NCBI GenBank assembly: GCA_028688275.1
Contig: JAQTYN010000016.1
Span: 1-59,531, forward strand
DNA from: Gallionella sp.
GTDB lineage: Bacteria; Pseudomonadota; Gammaproteobacteria; Burkholderiales; Gallionellaceae
DNA: 59,531 bases
Reading direction: 5' to 3'
The notes below the pieces were generated by a model. That model was not told the origin of the DNA and did not search any database. It saw nothing but the letters and a program-made list of their open reading frames with translations. The position numbers and the translations under genes were made by a program. Of the stretch, positions 1-7,291 are shown in pieces (position 1 is the first letter of the stretch; the number at the start of each line of letters is the position of its first letter).

Positions 1-320
1 CAGTGCGACAGCAAAAACGCGTTTAGAAATAGAAACAAAAACACGGGGCAGCGCCGACCAGCTGCATGAAATAGGCGACCCTCTTAAACTAGACACATTA
101 TTGTCTTGACCGAGGGGTCCACTTTAGATGGAGTTCAGAGAATAGGCATGTCGCCTTAACTTATGGAAAGACTGATTGTTATTCACCTATAGATTAAAGA
201 TGTTGGCAAGAATAATCTGTTGTTTGGAAATACTCCCTTAGTAAATGAAGAGTTGGTGCATTGACACCAATACCCCCTCCCGTGTCGAAGATTGGATTTC
301 TAGGGGCCGAGAGGAGTAAA
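1..320. other. No supported gene in the left edge region
   Basis: I see no convincing gene or promoter here. On the minus strand a GTG at about position 44 opens a short hydrophobic reading frame running off the left edge. It could be the signal peptide of an outside gene, but fourteen codons are too few to call. Confidence 0.4.
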
Positions 321-356
321 ATGCCCGCACCTCATGCTGAGGTTTTTTATTTTTAG
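321..356 (+). CDS. Possible 11-residue leader peptide
   Basis: A short frame encodes MPAPHAEVFYF and is preceded by a strong ribosome site, GAGGAG, four bases before its ATG. It runs straight through a terminator-like hairpin (329-349). Its TAG stop at 354-356 overlaps the AGGAGA ribosome site of the beta-barrel gene that starts at 366. This geometry would allow attenuation or translational coupling of that gene. The peptide has no run of a single amino acid that would name a regulating charged tRNA, so the mechanism is open and chance is possible. Confidence 0.35.
   Translation: MPAPHAEVFYF
329..349 (+). terminator. Terminator-like hairpin in the leader of the beta-barrel gene
   Basis: Six-base-pair stem ACCTCA / TGAGGT with a three-base TGC loop, followed by TTTTTATTTTT. 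It is only about 16 bases before the ATG at 366. It may therefore be an attenuator for that gene or the end of an upstream transcript. The stem is short, so strength is uncertain. Confidence 0.45.
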
Positions 357-365
357 GAGAAATAC

Positions 366-884
366 ATGAAAAAATCCCTGCTCACATTGGCACTCGCTGC
401 ACTGTGTACTGCCGCCCCCGCGATGGCAGCTGAAACGTATGTGCTGTTGGACGTAGGACAAACCAGCCTAAGCAATTGCGCTGGTTGCAGCAAACCCGCT
501 GCTATCCGAGTCGGTGCTGGCTATCAATACAAACCCAATCTGGCGTTTGAAACCAGCTATGCAGCATTAGGTAGTCCAACGCAAGGAGGTGTTACACTGA
601 CCAAGTTATCCGCATTTCAAATCGCAGCCATTGGGAGCTATCCTATTGCAGACGCATTTTCACTGACGGGCAAACTCGGCTTGGTATCTGCCATGACTGA
701 CGTCAACACCCCAGGCTTTACAGGCACAACCAGTCTGAATGTATCATGGGGTTTAGGTGCGCAATACACCGTGTCGAAACAGTTTACCGTCCGCGCTCAA
801 TATGAAAATCTAGGGCGTTTCGGCAATTCAACCAGCCCCGTTAAAGGCTCTTTGCTCTCTGCTGGCGTGGTCATGAATTTCTAA
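366..884 (+). CDS. Small outer-membrane beta-barrel protein
   Basis: Predicted outer-membrane protein of 172 residues. Residues 1-21 form a classic signal peptide (MKKS, hydrophobic core, cleavage after AMA). The rest shows alternating hydrophobic/polar strands and ends in a terminal phenylalanine (VVMNF), the usual C-terminal signal recognised by the BAM complex. Size and pattern fit an eight-stranded OmpA- or OmpW-like barrel. Two cysteines lie four residues apart near the mature N-terminus (NCAGC). The ATG at 366 follows AGGAGA at good spacing. The gene stands alone and may be controlled by the leader hairpin just upstream. The specific ligand or role cannot be told. Confidence 0.75.
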   Translation: MKKSLLTLALAALCTAAPAMAAETYVLLDVGQTSLSNCAGCSKPAAIRVGAGYQYKPNLAFETSYAALGSPTQGGVTLTKLSAFQIAAIGSYPIADAFSLTGKLGLVSAMTDVNTPGFTGTTSLNVSWGLGAQYTVSKQFTVRAQYENLGRFGNSTSPVKGSLLSAGVVMNF

Positions 885-898
885 TTCGGCTCCTAAAA

Positions 899-934
899 AT
901 GTCGGGGTACGGCTTCCGCCTAACCCGACCTATG
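899..934. repeat. Palindromic repeat downstream of the beta-barrel gene
   Basis: Imperfect palindrome with outer arms GTCGGG (901-906) and CCCGAC (924-929) and an inner GGC-TTCC-GCC hairpin. It resembles the widespread proteobacterial REP-like repeat of the form GTCGGGTTA...TAACCCGAC. It lies about 15 bases after the stop codon and could also fold at the transcript 3' end. Confidence 0.6.
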
Positions 935-1273
935 CAACTTGCAAAACAACATCATCTCACCCTCCAAAACTGCCCCACCATGTCATCAACCGCACTCAAT
1001 CGAACATCGCATTTTCTTTGGGCTTAAGCAAATGATTGCCGTGCGTTAGGAGTTACCTGCCTTGCGGAATTTCGACAATCGAAATTACTGACGCTCGATA
1101 ACCCCCATTTGCTGGCTTTTGCTCGCATAGATAGACGCCGCAATACCATCTTGGTGGATTTTTTCAACAAGGTAAGATGACAGACAAATACTCAGGTCAA
1201 TGCATCTATAGCTACGACGAGACACTTGCCGTGCCTGCGCTGTCTTGCTATTGGTTGTCGCACTAAGCACCAC
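935..1273. other. Gene-free stretch
   Basis: No supported gene. One minus-strand open frame (1085-1273) lacks a ribosome site and protein-like composition and is probably chance. A perfect eight-base stem AATTTCGA-CAA-TCGAAATT lies at 1068-1086, about 190 bases past the end of the minus-strand gene at 1274. Confidence 0.5.
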
Positions 1274-2272
1274 TCAAAAATGATGGCTCAACCCCACCGA
1301 CATTGCCCACGAAGCCGTGAGTTGCCCAAATGGCAGGGCGGGATCGACATTGGCGTTGGCGTATTGATACAAAGGCAGTTGCACAAAGCCGTATAACTTG
1401 GTTTTGGGTGCAACGGCAAAGCTCATACCAGGACTCAGGTTCAGGCTATAGCCGCCTGTATGGGTATTGACGTTGAGTGCCGTGCCACTGTCGCGCTCTT
1501 TGAAATGGGCATTGAGTTGCACCAAGCCTGTCAACGCGGGGGCGAGGGCGTAATGTGCGCCGACATCCAGTGCCAAGTCGTTGCCAGGTCGGAAGCCATT
1601 GCGGGTGGTGAGTGCTGTTTGGAATTGCCCACTGACGAACCAGCCCCACGGCGTACTGTGCAACGTTTGGTGGTAATACGCGCCAATGACGGCATCCGTA
1701 CTGCCGCTACCAGGCTGCATCTCCGCTTCCATCAGCGTGCCTGCCACCATTTCTTGTGTGGTGCTGCCTGTGGGCAGTTTCAATCCAAAACGGATGCCGC
1801 TGCCTGATTGGTTGTCGGCACTGTCAAACTTGTAATTCCCCACCACGCGAATATCGCCCAGTTGCGAGAAGCTTTTTTGGGCGTATCCAACATTGGCGGC
1901 GAGCGGGTCACTTAGCTGGTGCGAATGGTCACGCATCACCAGCGGCACATCCAGCGCAACACCCCAACTTGAATTGAAGGTGTAATCCAAATCGACATTC
2001 AAAATTTGGTTGATGGTGCGTTGATTTTCAACTTCAGTACCAGGGGTGACGAACAGCGGATCGGTTGCCACGGGTTTAGCGACTTTTCTGCTGCCGACCA
2101 TGGGTGTGTCGGCTTTGGCATAGGCGTAGCGCACATCCATGCGCAGCCCTTGATCGTTGACCAAACCTTGCGTGTCCCAATGAGTATTGACCGAGCAAAA
2201 AGTGGAACCACAGCCCGCATAGGCGGCAGTACTGACACAAAATAGGGTGACGAAGCGTAAAAGGGTTTTCAT
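1274..2272 (-). CDS. Outer-membrane transporter-like beta-barrel protein
   Basis: Protein of 332 residues with a signal peptide (about residues 1-19, cleavage after AYA). The mature N-terminus carries a close cysteine pair (CGSTFCS). The remainder is rich in amphipathic beta strands with glycine/aromatic turns and ends in LSHHF with a terminal phenylalanine. This matches putative outer-membrane barrels of the phenol-degradation 'MetA-pathway' type, a loosely defined family whose members often do something else. The gene is monocistronic. A perfect 17-bp palindrome and a -10-like TACAAT lie upstream. No substrate can be assigned. Confidence 0.65.
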   Translation of the reverse strand: MKTLLRFVTLFCVSTAAYAGCGSTFCSVNTHWDTQGLVNDQGLRMDVRYAYAKADTPMVGSRKVAKPVATDPLFVTPGTEVENQRTINQILNVDLDYTFNSSWGVALDVPLVMRDHSHQLSDPLAANVGYAQKSFSQLGDIRVVGNYKFDSADNQSGSGIRFGLKLPTGSTTQEMVAGTLMEAEMQPGSGSTDAVIGAYYHQTLHSTPWGWFVSGQFQTALTTRNGFRPGNDLALDVGAHYALAPALTGLVQLNAHFKERDSGTALNVNTHTGGYSLNLSPGMSFAVAPKTKLYGFVQLPLYQYANANVDPALPFGQLTASWAMSVGLSHHF

Positions 2273-2303
2273 GGGCTGGGATGGGCGTGAATATCAAGCT
2301 GCA

Positions 2304-2348
2304 ATTGTATTAAACTTTTGACCTGCGCCCCTGCGACAAATTGTCGCA
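2304..2348 (-). promoter_or_regulatory. Putative activator-dependent promoter with 17-bp palindromic operator
   Basis: TGCGACAAATTGTCGCA at 2332-2348 is a perfect palindrome around one central base. On the minus strand a -10-like TACAAT (2309-2304) follows 22 bases downstream, with no recognisable -35 box. The palindrome centre would be near -43, where class II activators bind. The half-site resembles the GCGAC/GTCGC halves reported for RegA/PrrA-type redox regulators. That link is inference. Confidence 0.45.
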
Positions 2349-2370
2349 CCCCAAAGTAGTTCTTGTAACG

Positions 2371-2393
2371 AAAAAATCCGCAAAGCGGATTTT
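2371..2393 (-). terminator. Rho-independent terminator of the tRNA operon
   Basis: Read on the minus strand: AAAATCCGC, loop TTT, GCGGATTTTTT. The nine-base-pair stem ends in a T run. It lies about 35 bases past the CCA end of tRNA-Glu and closes the two-tRNA transcript. Confidence 0.75.
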
Positions 2394-2428
2394 AGATTTC
2401 ATTTTATTTTCACACCAGACGGAGTGTC

Positions 2429-2504
2429 TGGCGTCCCCAACGAGATTCGAACTCGTGTTACCGCCGTGAAAGGGCGATGTCCTAGGCCTCTAGACGATGG
2501 GGAC
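2429..2504 (-). tRNA. tRNA-Glu (TTC)
   Basis: Seventy-six bases folding into a full cloverleaf. The acceptor stem is GTCCCC.../...GGGGAC with discriminator G and an encoded CCA. The anticodon loop CTTTCAC gives anticodon TTC, and the T arm contains GTTCGAATC. It is the second tRNA of a two-gene transcript behind tRNA-Ala. Confidence 0.95.
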
Positions 2505-2545
2505 CTTGACTTTTTTACTGCTCACTACATTTACTGCTGCTACCT

Positions 2546-2621
<76 letters not shown>

Positions 2622-2641
2622 CGTACCTCGAAAGAGCGCGC

Positions 2642-2670
2642 ATTATAGGGAGGCTAAGGGGGCTTGTAAA
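2642..2670 (-). promoter_or_regulatory. Sigma-70 promoter of the tRNA-Ala/tRNA-Glu operon
   Basis: On the minus strand: -35 TTTACA (2670-2665), a 17-base spacer, and a perfect -10 TATAAT (2647-2642). It is followed by GCGCGC, a GC-rich discriminator typical of promoters under stringent control. Confidence 0.85.
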
Positions 2671-2806
2671 GAGGTAATGTGAAAAAAATGCAAAATATTA
2701 GGTGTAAATATCGGGAAGTGTGGACAAGAACTGTAGATAGATGAGTATTTTCGGCACAAAATGCTATCTATCCCTTTGTTTTAGCAAAATTTCTTCTTTA
2801 GCAGAT

Positions 2807-2837
2807 GGGGAAACGTCGAAAACATCAACGTTTCCCC
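2807..2837 (-). terminator. Strong hairpin between amiC and the tRNA genes
   Basis: Ten-base arms GGGGAAACGT and ACGTTTCCCC (with one further flanking match) enclose an 11-base loop. It sits about 47 bases past the amiC stop. The following T content is modest on both strands, so it may be a weak or bidirectional terminator. Confidence 0.5.
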
Positions 2838-2883
2838 GTGTTTTGATTAATTTATCAACTGAATAGGAAAAGTCCTTTGCTAT

Positions 2884-4455
2884 TTAATTGCTGCGCGCGA
2901 TTTTTTGACTGTTGACAGCTGGGTTTTGAGCAAAATAGTGTTGTATGCCTTTGACGATTGCTTGTGCAACACGTGCTTGATAGTTCGCATCGTTGAGGCG
3001 ACTTTCTTCGCTTGGGTTGCTGATAAACGCAGTTTCAATCAATATGGACGGGACTTTAGGGGATTTCAGCACTGCAAATCCCGCTTTTTCCACTTTGCCG
3101 CGATGCAGCTCATTCACCCTGCCGAGTTCTGTGAGGATGTGACTGGCTAAATGCTGACTGTCCTTGACGGCAGCTGTTTGTGATAAATCAAACAAGGTGC
3201 GCATCAATGCAGCATCTTTGCCTGCAACTGCCACGCCACCGATAGCATCCGCATTATTTTCCTTGTTGGCGAGCCAATCGGCAGCTGAGCTGCTAGCCCC
3301 ATGTTTAGATAGGGTATAAACCGATGAACCTTGCGCGCTGGCATTGACAAATGAATCTGCGTGTATGGAAATAAAAAGATCTGCGTTGGCCTGATGTGCT
3401 CGTTCAACGCGTTCAGCAAGCGGGATAAATACATCACCTTGTCGGGTCAGCACCCCACGTAGATTGGGTGTATTGGCCAAGATATTTTTAACCTGACGCG
3501 CAATCGCCAAGGTGATCGTTTTTTCATATGAGCCATAACGACCTAATGCCCCTGGATCTTGACCGCCATGACCTGCATCAATAGCAATGACTAACATCCG
3601 TCGCCCATTTTGCCACGATGAGTTATTTTCGATAGGCGGTGAAAAACTGTCCTCTTCTTGAGTGGTAATAAAAGGCGTTTTCGGCGCGGGCGGTAGCTTT
3701 TGCACGCGTGGTGCTTCAGGCAAAGGCACGTTTATGTTTACATAGGGCTCGCCTACTGTATCGGGTTTGTTTAGCGCAAGTGCGGGGCGTACACGGGGTT
3801 TTTGTGTTGGTTCGGCTTCATGAAAAACGATGTTGGGTCGCGTGCTATGGGCGGCTGAACTGGGGGCGCGAACAGGTGGAATCTCAATGTCTGCTTGTCT
3901 CACGACGGCAAGTGCGGCGGTAATACTCGATTCTTGGTATGCGGATTTGCTTGGAGAGGGCGGTTTTTTGACGGATGCTGCGTTGTCAGCCGCTGACAGG
4001 TTAATCAGTATGCCCATGTCGGGGCGTTGACCTGCTTTGCGTTCGAGCGAGGCGGGTGGTGGATCGTTTGGGCTGAGCTCAAACACCAGTCGGTAGCGAT
4101 TAGACTTCATAGGCTCCATCGTCAATGTTTGCAATTTGACGGGGTTTTTTAGTTCAAAAGTGAGTCGTGTGACGCTGTCGGTATGCGTAATGCTCAAGTG
4201 TTTTAAAAAGGGGTCATCGGCACGAATTTTTCGAGCCAGATTTTCCATGGTCGCATTACCTTTGACTTCATTGAGGTCTATGACCAGCTGTGTCGCTTGG
4301 TTGGAGGTGACATGCGTAATCGGCTCGTTCGATTCCAGTATCAAACGGGTGTATTGTGGGGTTGTGGCGACTTGAGCAGAACTCAGGGTGATGGCCGCCT
4401 CAGCGCAGGGCAGCCAAAGCAGTAGCGTCACTAAAGCGACAGTGCGTTTAAGCAT
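2884..4455 (-). CDS. amiC: N-acetylmuramoyl-L-alanine amidase, AmiC type
   Basis: Periplasmic zinc amidase of 523 residues that cuts the amide between N-acetylmuramic acid and L-alanine in peptidoglycan, mainly for daughter-cell separation. A signal peptide (about residues 1-20) is followed by an AMIN domain (about 25-130), which targets the division site. A proline-rich linker (about 135-285) leads to an Amidase_3 domain (about 288-505). The zinc and catalytic motifs are visible: IDAGHGGQDPGA, the glutamate of SYEK, SIHAD, and SILIETAF. The linker is longer than in E. coli AmiC. The start overlaps the end of tsaE by 25 bases, so the two are cotranscribed. AmiB/AmiC naming within the family is approximate. 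Confidence 0.9.
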   Translation of the reverse strand: MLKRTVALVTLLLWLPCAEAAITLSSAQVATTPQYTRLILESNEPITHVTSNQATQLVIDLNEVKGNATMENLARKIRADDPFLKHLSITHTDSVTRLTFELKNPVKLQTLTMEPMKSNRYRLVFELSPNDPPPASLERKAGQRPDMGILINLSAADNAASVKKPPSPSKSAYQESSITAALAVVRQADIEIPPVRAPSSAAHSTRPNIVFHEAEPTQKPRVRPALALNKPDTVGEPYVNINVPLPEAPRVQKLPPAPKTPFITTQEEDSFSPPIENNSSWQNGRRMLVIAIDAGHGGQDPGALGRYGSYEKTITLAIARQVKNILANTPNLRGVLTRQGDVFIPLAERVERAHQANADLFISIHADSFVNASAQGSSVYTLSKHGASSSAADWLANKENNADAIGGVAVAGKDAALMRTLFDLSQTAAVKDSQHLASHILTELGRVNELHRGKVEKAGFAVLKSPKVPSILIETAFISNPSEESRLNDANYQARVAQAIVKGIQHYFAQNPAVNSQKIARSN

Positions 4456-4976
4456 GATTTTCCTTGTGTTGAATAGGCGGTGACCGCCAGTGTTCGTCCT
4501 GACTCAGCAGGCGCAAGGTGTATATCGAGATCCGCAGGTGGTAACATTGACCCCGCGCGATCTGGCCATTCAATAAAAAAAATGTTTTCGCCGTTGAATT
4601 CATCGCGAAACCCCGCCACTTCCCATTCCTCTTCGTCGTTCAAACGATACAAATCGAAATGGCGTAACTCAAAACCGCCCGCTTGATAGGTTTCGAGCAA
4701 GGTGTAAGTGGGGCTTTTGACTCGCCCGTCAAAACCCAGTGCGCGCAACACACCGCGTACCAGCGTGGTTTTTCCTGCACTCAAATCGCCATGCAAATAA
4801 ACCACCAAGCCGCGTTGCAGCCCTCCAGCCAAACGAGCGGCAAAGGCTAGTGTCGCATCTTCATCATCGAGATACGCCACCGTTCGTGGTGAGCCTGTCG
4901 AACCACCATACCCTTCGACTAGCTCAGGGTGAACGGTGGTTTCTGGGTTTGGGGTAAATCGGCTATCATCAGGCAT
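4431..4976 (-). CDS. tsaE: tRNA threonylcarbamoyladenosine biosynthesis ATPase TsaE
   Basis: ATPase needed with TsaB and TsaD to make t6A at position 37 of ANN-decoding tRNAs. It shows the P-loop GDLSAGKTT, the SPTYTLLETY segment and the IEWPDRAG motif. It is cotranscribed with amiC, the usual order in gammaproteobacteria. The start is uncertain. ATG at 4976 gives 181 residues, but the first 32 are partly translation of a palindromic repeat (HPELVEG). An in-frame GTG at 4880 gives 149 residues, the normal family length, but has a poor ribosome site. The ATG at 4976 overlaps the divergent queG start, which is unusual. Confidence 0.88.
   Translation of the reverse strand: MPDDSRFTPNPETTVHPELVEGYGGSTGSPRTVAYLDDEDATLAFAARLAGGLQRGLVVYLHGDLSAGKTTLVRGVLRALGFDGRVKSPTYTLLETYQAGGFELRHFDLYRLNDEEEWEVAGFRDEFNGENIFFIEWPDRAGSMLPPADLDIHLAPAESGRTLAVTAYSTQGKSCLNALSL
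4878..4938. repeat. PELVEG-type palindromic repeat
   Basis: Inverted arms CACCGTTC (4878-4885) and GAACGGTG (4931-4938) enclose two inner modules, GTGAGCCTGTCGAACC and CCCTTCGACTAGCTCAGGG. Related modules occur near 22005-22095 and 51385-51480. Read on the minus strand it encodes the HPELVEG peptide within the tsaE 5' frame. Confidence 0.7.
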
Positions 4977-6057
4977 GATGCAAAACAACACTCCTCAACA
5001 TTACGACGCATTAGTGCAAAAAATTCGACGCTGGGCGAAGCAACTGGGTTTTCAAGCGGTAGGTATCGCGGATACGGATTTATCAGCTGTCGAACCACGA
5101 CTATTAGATTGGCTCGCGCAGGGCTTTCACGGTGAGCTGGATTATATGGCAAAACACGGCACGAAGCGCACCCGCCCCGCCGAGTTAGTGCCGAATACCG
5201 TGCGTATTATTTCGCTGCGCATGAATTATTTTCCCTCCAACACCAAAGAAACTACCCAAGTCTTACAACAGCCTGATCGCGCGTTTATTTCCCGCTATGC
5301 CTTGGGGCGGGATTATCACAAAGTATTGCGCGCACGATTGGCAAAATTGGTAGATAAAATTCGGGCAGAAGTCTCGGAATTTGAGGGTAGGGTGTTTACC
5401 GACAGCGCGCCCGTGATGGAAGTCGCACTCGCCAGCAAGGCAGGCTTGGGCTGGCGTGGCAAACACAGCTTATTGCTCTCGCGGGAACAAGGATCATATT
5501 TTTTCTTAGGTGAGATTTACATCAACCTGCCGCTGTCCGTCGATGAACCCGTGTCTTCACATTGCGGCAATTGCACGCGCTGCATGGATATTTGTCCCAC
5601 GCAAGCCATCGTCGCCCCCTATCAAGTCGATGCCCGCCGCTGCATTTCCTATTTGACCATCGAATACGCGGGCAGCATTCCTATCGAATTGCGCCCGTTA
5701 ATCGGCAACCGCATCTACGGCTGCGACGACTGCCAAATGGTCTGCCCGTGGAATCGCTTCGCACAACTCACCGCCGAACCCGATTTCGCCGTCCGCCACG
5801 GATTGGATGATGTGGGTCTATTGGAATTATTCGCGTGGGACGAAGCCGAATTCAACACCAAAATGGCAGGCAGCCCGATTTGCCGCATCGGCTATGCGCA
5901 ATGGCTGCGGAATCTCGCGGTGGCGTTGGGGAATGCTACGTCAACATCCGCTATTTATACTGCATTAGCCGCTAAATTGAATTACCCAGACGAGATGGTG
6001 CGGGAGCATGTGGCGTGGGCGTTGGAGCGTTTAGGTTATGATCTTGTCGCATCATAG
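4975..6057 (+). CDS. queG: Epoxyqueuosine reductase QueG
   Basis: Cobalamin- and iron-sulfur-dependent enzyme that reduces epoxyqueuosine to queuosine in tRNA, the last step of the pathway. The N-terminal DUF1730-type region runs over about residues 40-170. Two ferredoxin-like cluster motifs follow, CGNCTRCMDICP and CDDCQMVCPWN. The C-terminus has HEAT-like helices. Starting at the ATG at 4975 the protein is 360 residues, normal for the family. A second ATG follows immediately at 4978 and no clear ribosome site decides between them. The gene diverges from tsaE with essentially no intergenic space if tsaE starts at 4976. Its end overlaps the convergent membrane-protein gene by about 22 bases. 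Confidence 0.93.
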   Translation: MMQNNTPQHYDALVQKIRRWAKQLGFQAVGIADTDLSAVEPRLLDWLAQGFHGELDYMAKHGTKRTRPAELVPNTVRIISLRMNYFPSNTKETTQVLQQPDRAFISRYALGRDYHKVLRARLAKLVDKIRAEVSEFEGRVFTDSAPVMEVALASKAGLGWRGKHSLLLSREQGSYFFLGEIYINLPLSVDEPVSSHCGNCTRCMDICPTQAIVAPYQVDARRCISYLTIEYAGSIPIELRPLIGNRIYGCDDCQMVCPWNRFAQLTAEPDFAVRHGLDDVGLLELFAWDEAEFNTKMAGSPICRIGYAQWLRNLAVALGNATSTSAIYTALAAKLNYPDEMVREHVAWALERLGYDLVAS

Positions 6058-6557
6058 CGCAGTGCCGTGTCCCGTTCCCTTTCCAATTGCTGGAGTAATT
6101 GGTTTTGCAATATCACCAACAAACGTGCCGCTGCACGATTTTGCGCGGAGAGTGAGTTAAGGTAGGTTTTGATGCTATTTTCCGAAAAGCAGAAAGGCTT
6201 ATCACTTTTGAAAATGGACAAATTTGCCAAGGTATTTTGTTTCGGTGCGGGTTTGCCGATGGATAAACAGACATCCTTAGCCACAAAATGCGCCTGACCA
6301 ACCTCGTCTAAGTAATAACGAATTTGGTACTCACCACCGTCGGTATGGAGTACACCGCCCTCCCAATTGGGCATCATAGCTTGCAAACTTTTTTGGAATA
6401 ACAAGGGTAGTTCTTCCAAAAAAAATGGTGCGATGTAAATTGCCAGTCCCAGTAAGATCGAGAAAAAGGCAATGAAACCAAATAGCCACCACGCAATGAT
6501 GCCGAAAATCACCACACAAATTCCCAATTCCCGATAGACTCTGACGGTTGCGCTCAT
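6036..6557 (-). CDS. Membrane-anchored protein with a BRO-N-like domain
   Basis: Protein of 173 residues from the ATG at 6557, which follows AAAGGA at good spacing. One or two hydrophobic segments (about residues 8-45) anchor it in the inner membrane. The soluble part holds FVAKDVCLSIGKP followed by a helical C-terminus, resembling the conserved HFVAKDVC/ALG core of BRO-N (phage antirepressor-like) domains. That match is by eye and uncertain. It overlaps queG tail-to-tail by 22 bases. No function is assigned. Confidence 0.6.
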   Translation of the reverse strand: MSATVRVYRELGICVVIFGIIAWWLFGFIAFFSILLGLAIYIAPFFLEELPLLFQKSLQAMMPNWEGGVLHTDGGEYQIRYYLDEVGQAHFVAKDVCLSIGKPAPKQNTLANLSIFKSDKPFCFSENSIKTYLNSLSAQNRAAARLLVILQNQLLQQLERERDTALRYDATRS

Positions 6558-6665
6558 TTCAATTCCTTTATTAACAATGCGCCACGCCATTTTTTAAAAT
6601 AAGGCTAGGCAGTATGGCAAGAGCTAAAGCAAGGAGCGTGCCGTGGGGTTGGGTAGGCCCACCTA

Positions 6666-6926
6666 TTACGGTTTAGACGTACAGTATTGCTGAAAAGCAT
6701 CCACACCCTGCGCCAAGTGTTTTTCAGCAGACAACTCCCACGGTCTGACACAAGCCGACTCACGGGCGCACCATGTATAGCCCGCTGAGGCGATGCAGCC
6801 ATGCGCATCTCTATCGCCGCCGACGATTGGCGCGGGACTGGGTATCGGTTGAAAAGGGGTTGGTGTTGGTTGAGTGGCACAGGCTGACAATGTCAGTGTA
6901 ATAATGGCAAATAGGGAAGATTTCAT
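6666..6926 (-). CDS. Small cysteine-rich lipoprotein
   Basis: Eighty-six-residue lipoprotein. The lipobox LSAC places the lipidated cysteine at residue 16, followed by a proline-rich linker. The core GCIASAGYTWC...CVRPWEL is a motif seen in many proteobacterial lipoproteins and in some proteins with lysozyme-inhibitor-like domains, where it is C-terminal. Four cysteines in the mature part probably form disulfides in the periplasm. It overlaps the MazG-like gene by ATGA, so translation is coupled. Function unknown. Confidence 0.7.
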   Translation of the reverse strand: MKSSLFAIITLTLSACATQPTPTPFQPIPSPAPIVGGDRDAHGCIASAGYTWCARESACVRPWELSAEKHLAQGVDAFQQYCTSKP

Positions 6927-7291
6927 TTCAGTTCCATGGTTGTTGATTGAGGGAGGAATGATGATAGCGCAGTATATTTTTCCGCGCAGCCTTTGGCGTG
7001 TGCAACAGGATATTTCACGGCATTTTTAGCGATTTTTGCCAGTACGATTTGTTTTACATCCAAGTCGTATTGATCCGCCAGCATCAAGGCGTAGGCAAAC
7101 ACATCCGCCAACTCTTCCTTCACCGCGTTCAAATCCGCTTGCTCGGCGGATTTCCACAAAAATATTTCCAACAACTCACTGGCTTCAATGCTCAATGCCA
7201 TCGCCAAGTCTTTAGGATTGTGAAACTGCGCCCAGTCGCGTTCATCGCGAAAGGTGTGCAAAGCGTGCTGAAGTTCGGCTATTTCACTCAT
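6923..7291 (-). CDS. MazG-like nucleotide pyrophosphohydrolase
   Basis: All-alpha NTP pyrophosphohydrolase-like protein of 122 residues. It has the metal-binding pattern [11 protein letters not shown] and then [15 protein letters not shown], the paired acidic helices of the MazG/RS21-C6 (dCTPase-like) fold. Such enzymes remove non-canonical or excess nucleotides (house-cleaning). The substrate cannot be read from sequence. It overlaps rlmF upstream and the lipoprotein downstream by four bases each, so the three form one tightly coupled operon. Two genes away lies a predicted dCTP deaminase defence gene, which also acts on nucleotides. The proximity may be incidental. Confidence 0.85.
   Translation of the reverse strand: MSEIAELQHALHTFRDERDWAQFHNPKDLAMALSIEASELLEIFLWKSAEQADLNAVKEELADVFAYALMLADQYDLDVKQIVLAKIAKNAVKYPVAHAKGCAEKYTALSSFLPQSTTMELK

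Noticed and set aside
1-44. Hydrophobic minus-strand frame from a GTG at 44 to the left edge
   Set aside because: Fourteen codons with no ribosome site; it may be a signal peptide start but cannot be supported.
1085-1273. 62-codon minus-strand open frame
   Set aside because: No ribosome site, low-complexity serine/arginine composition, and it lies in a repeat-bearing gap.
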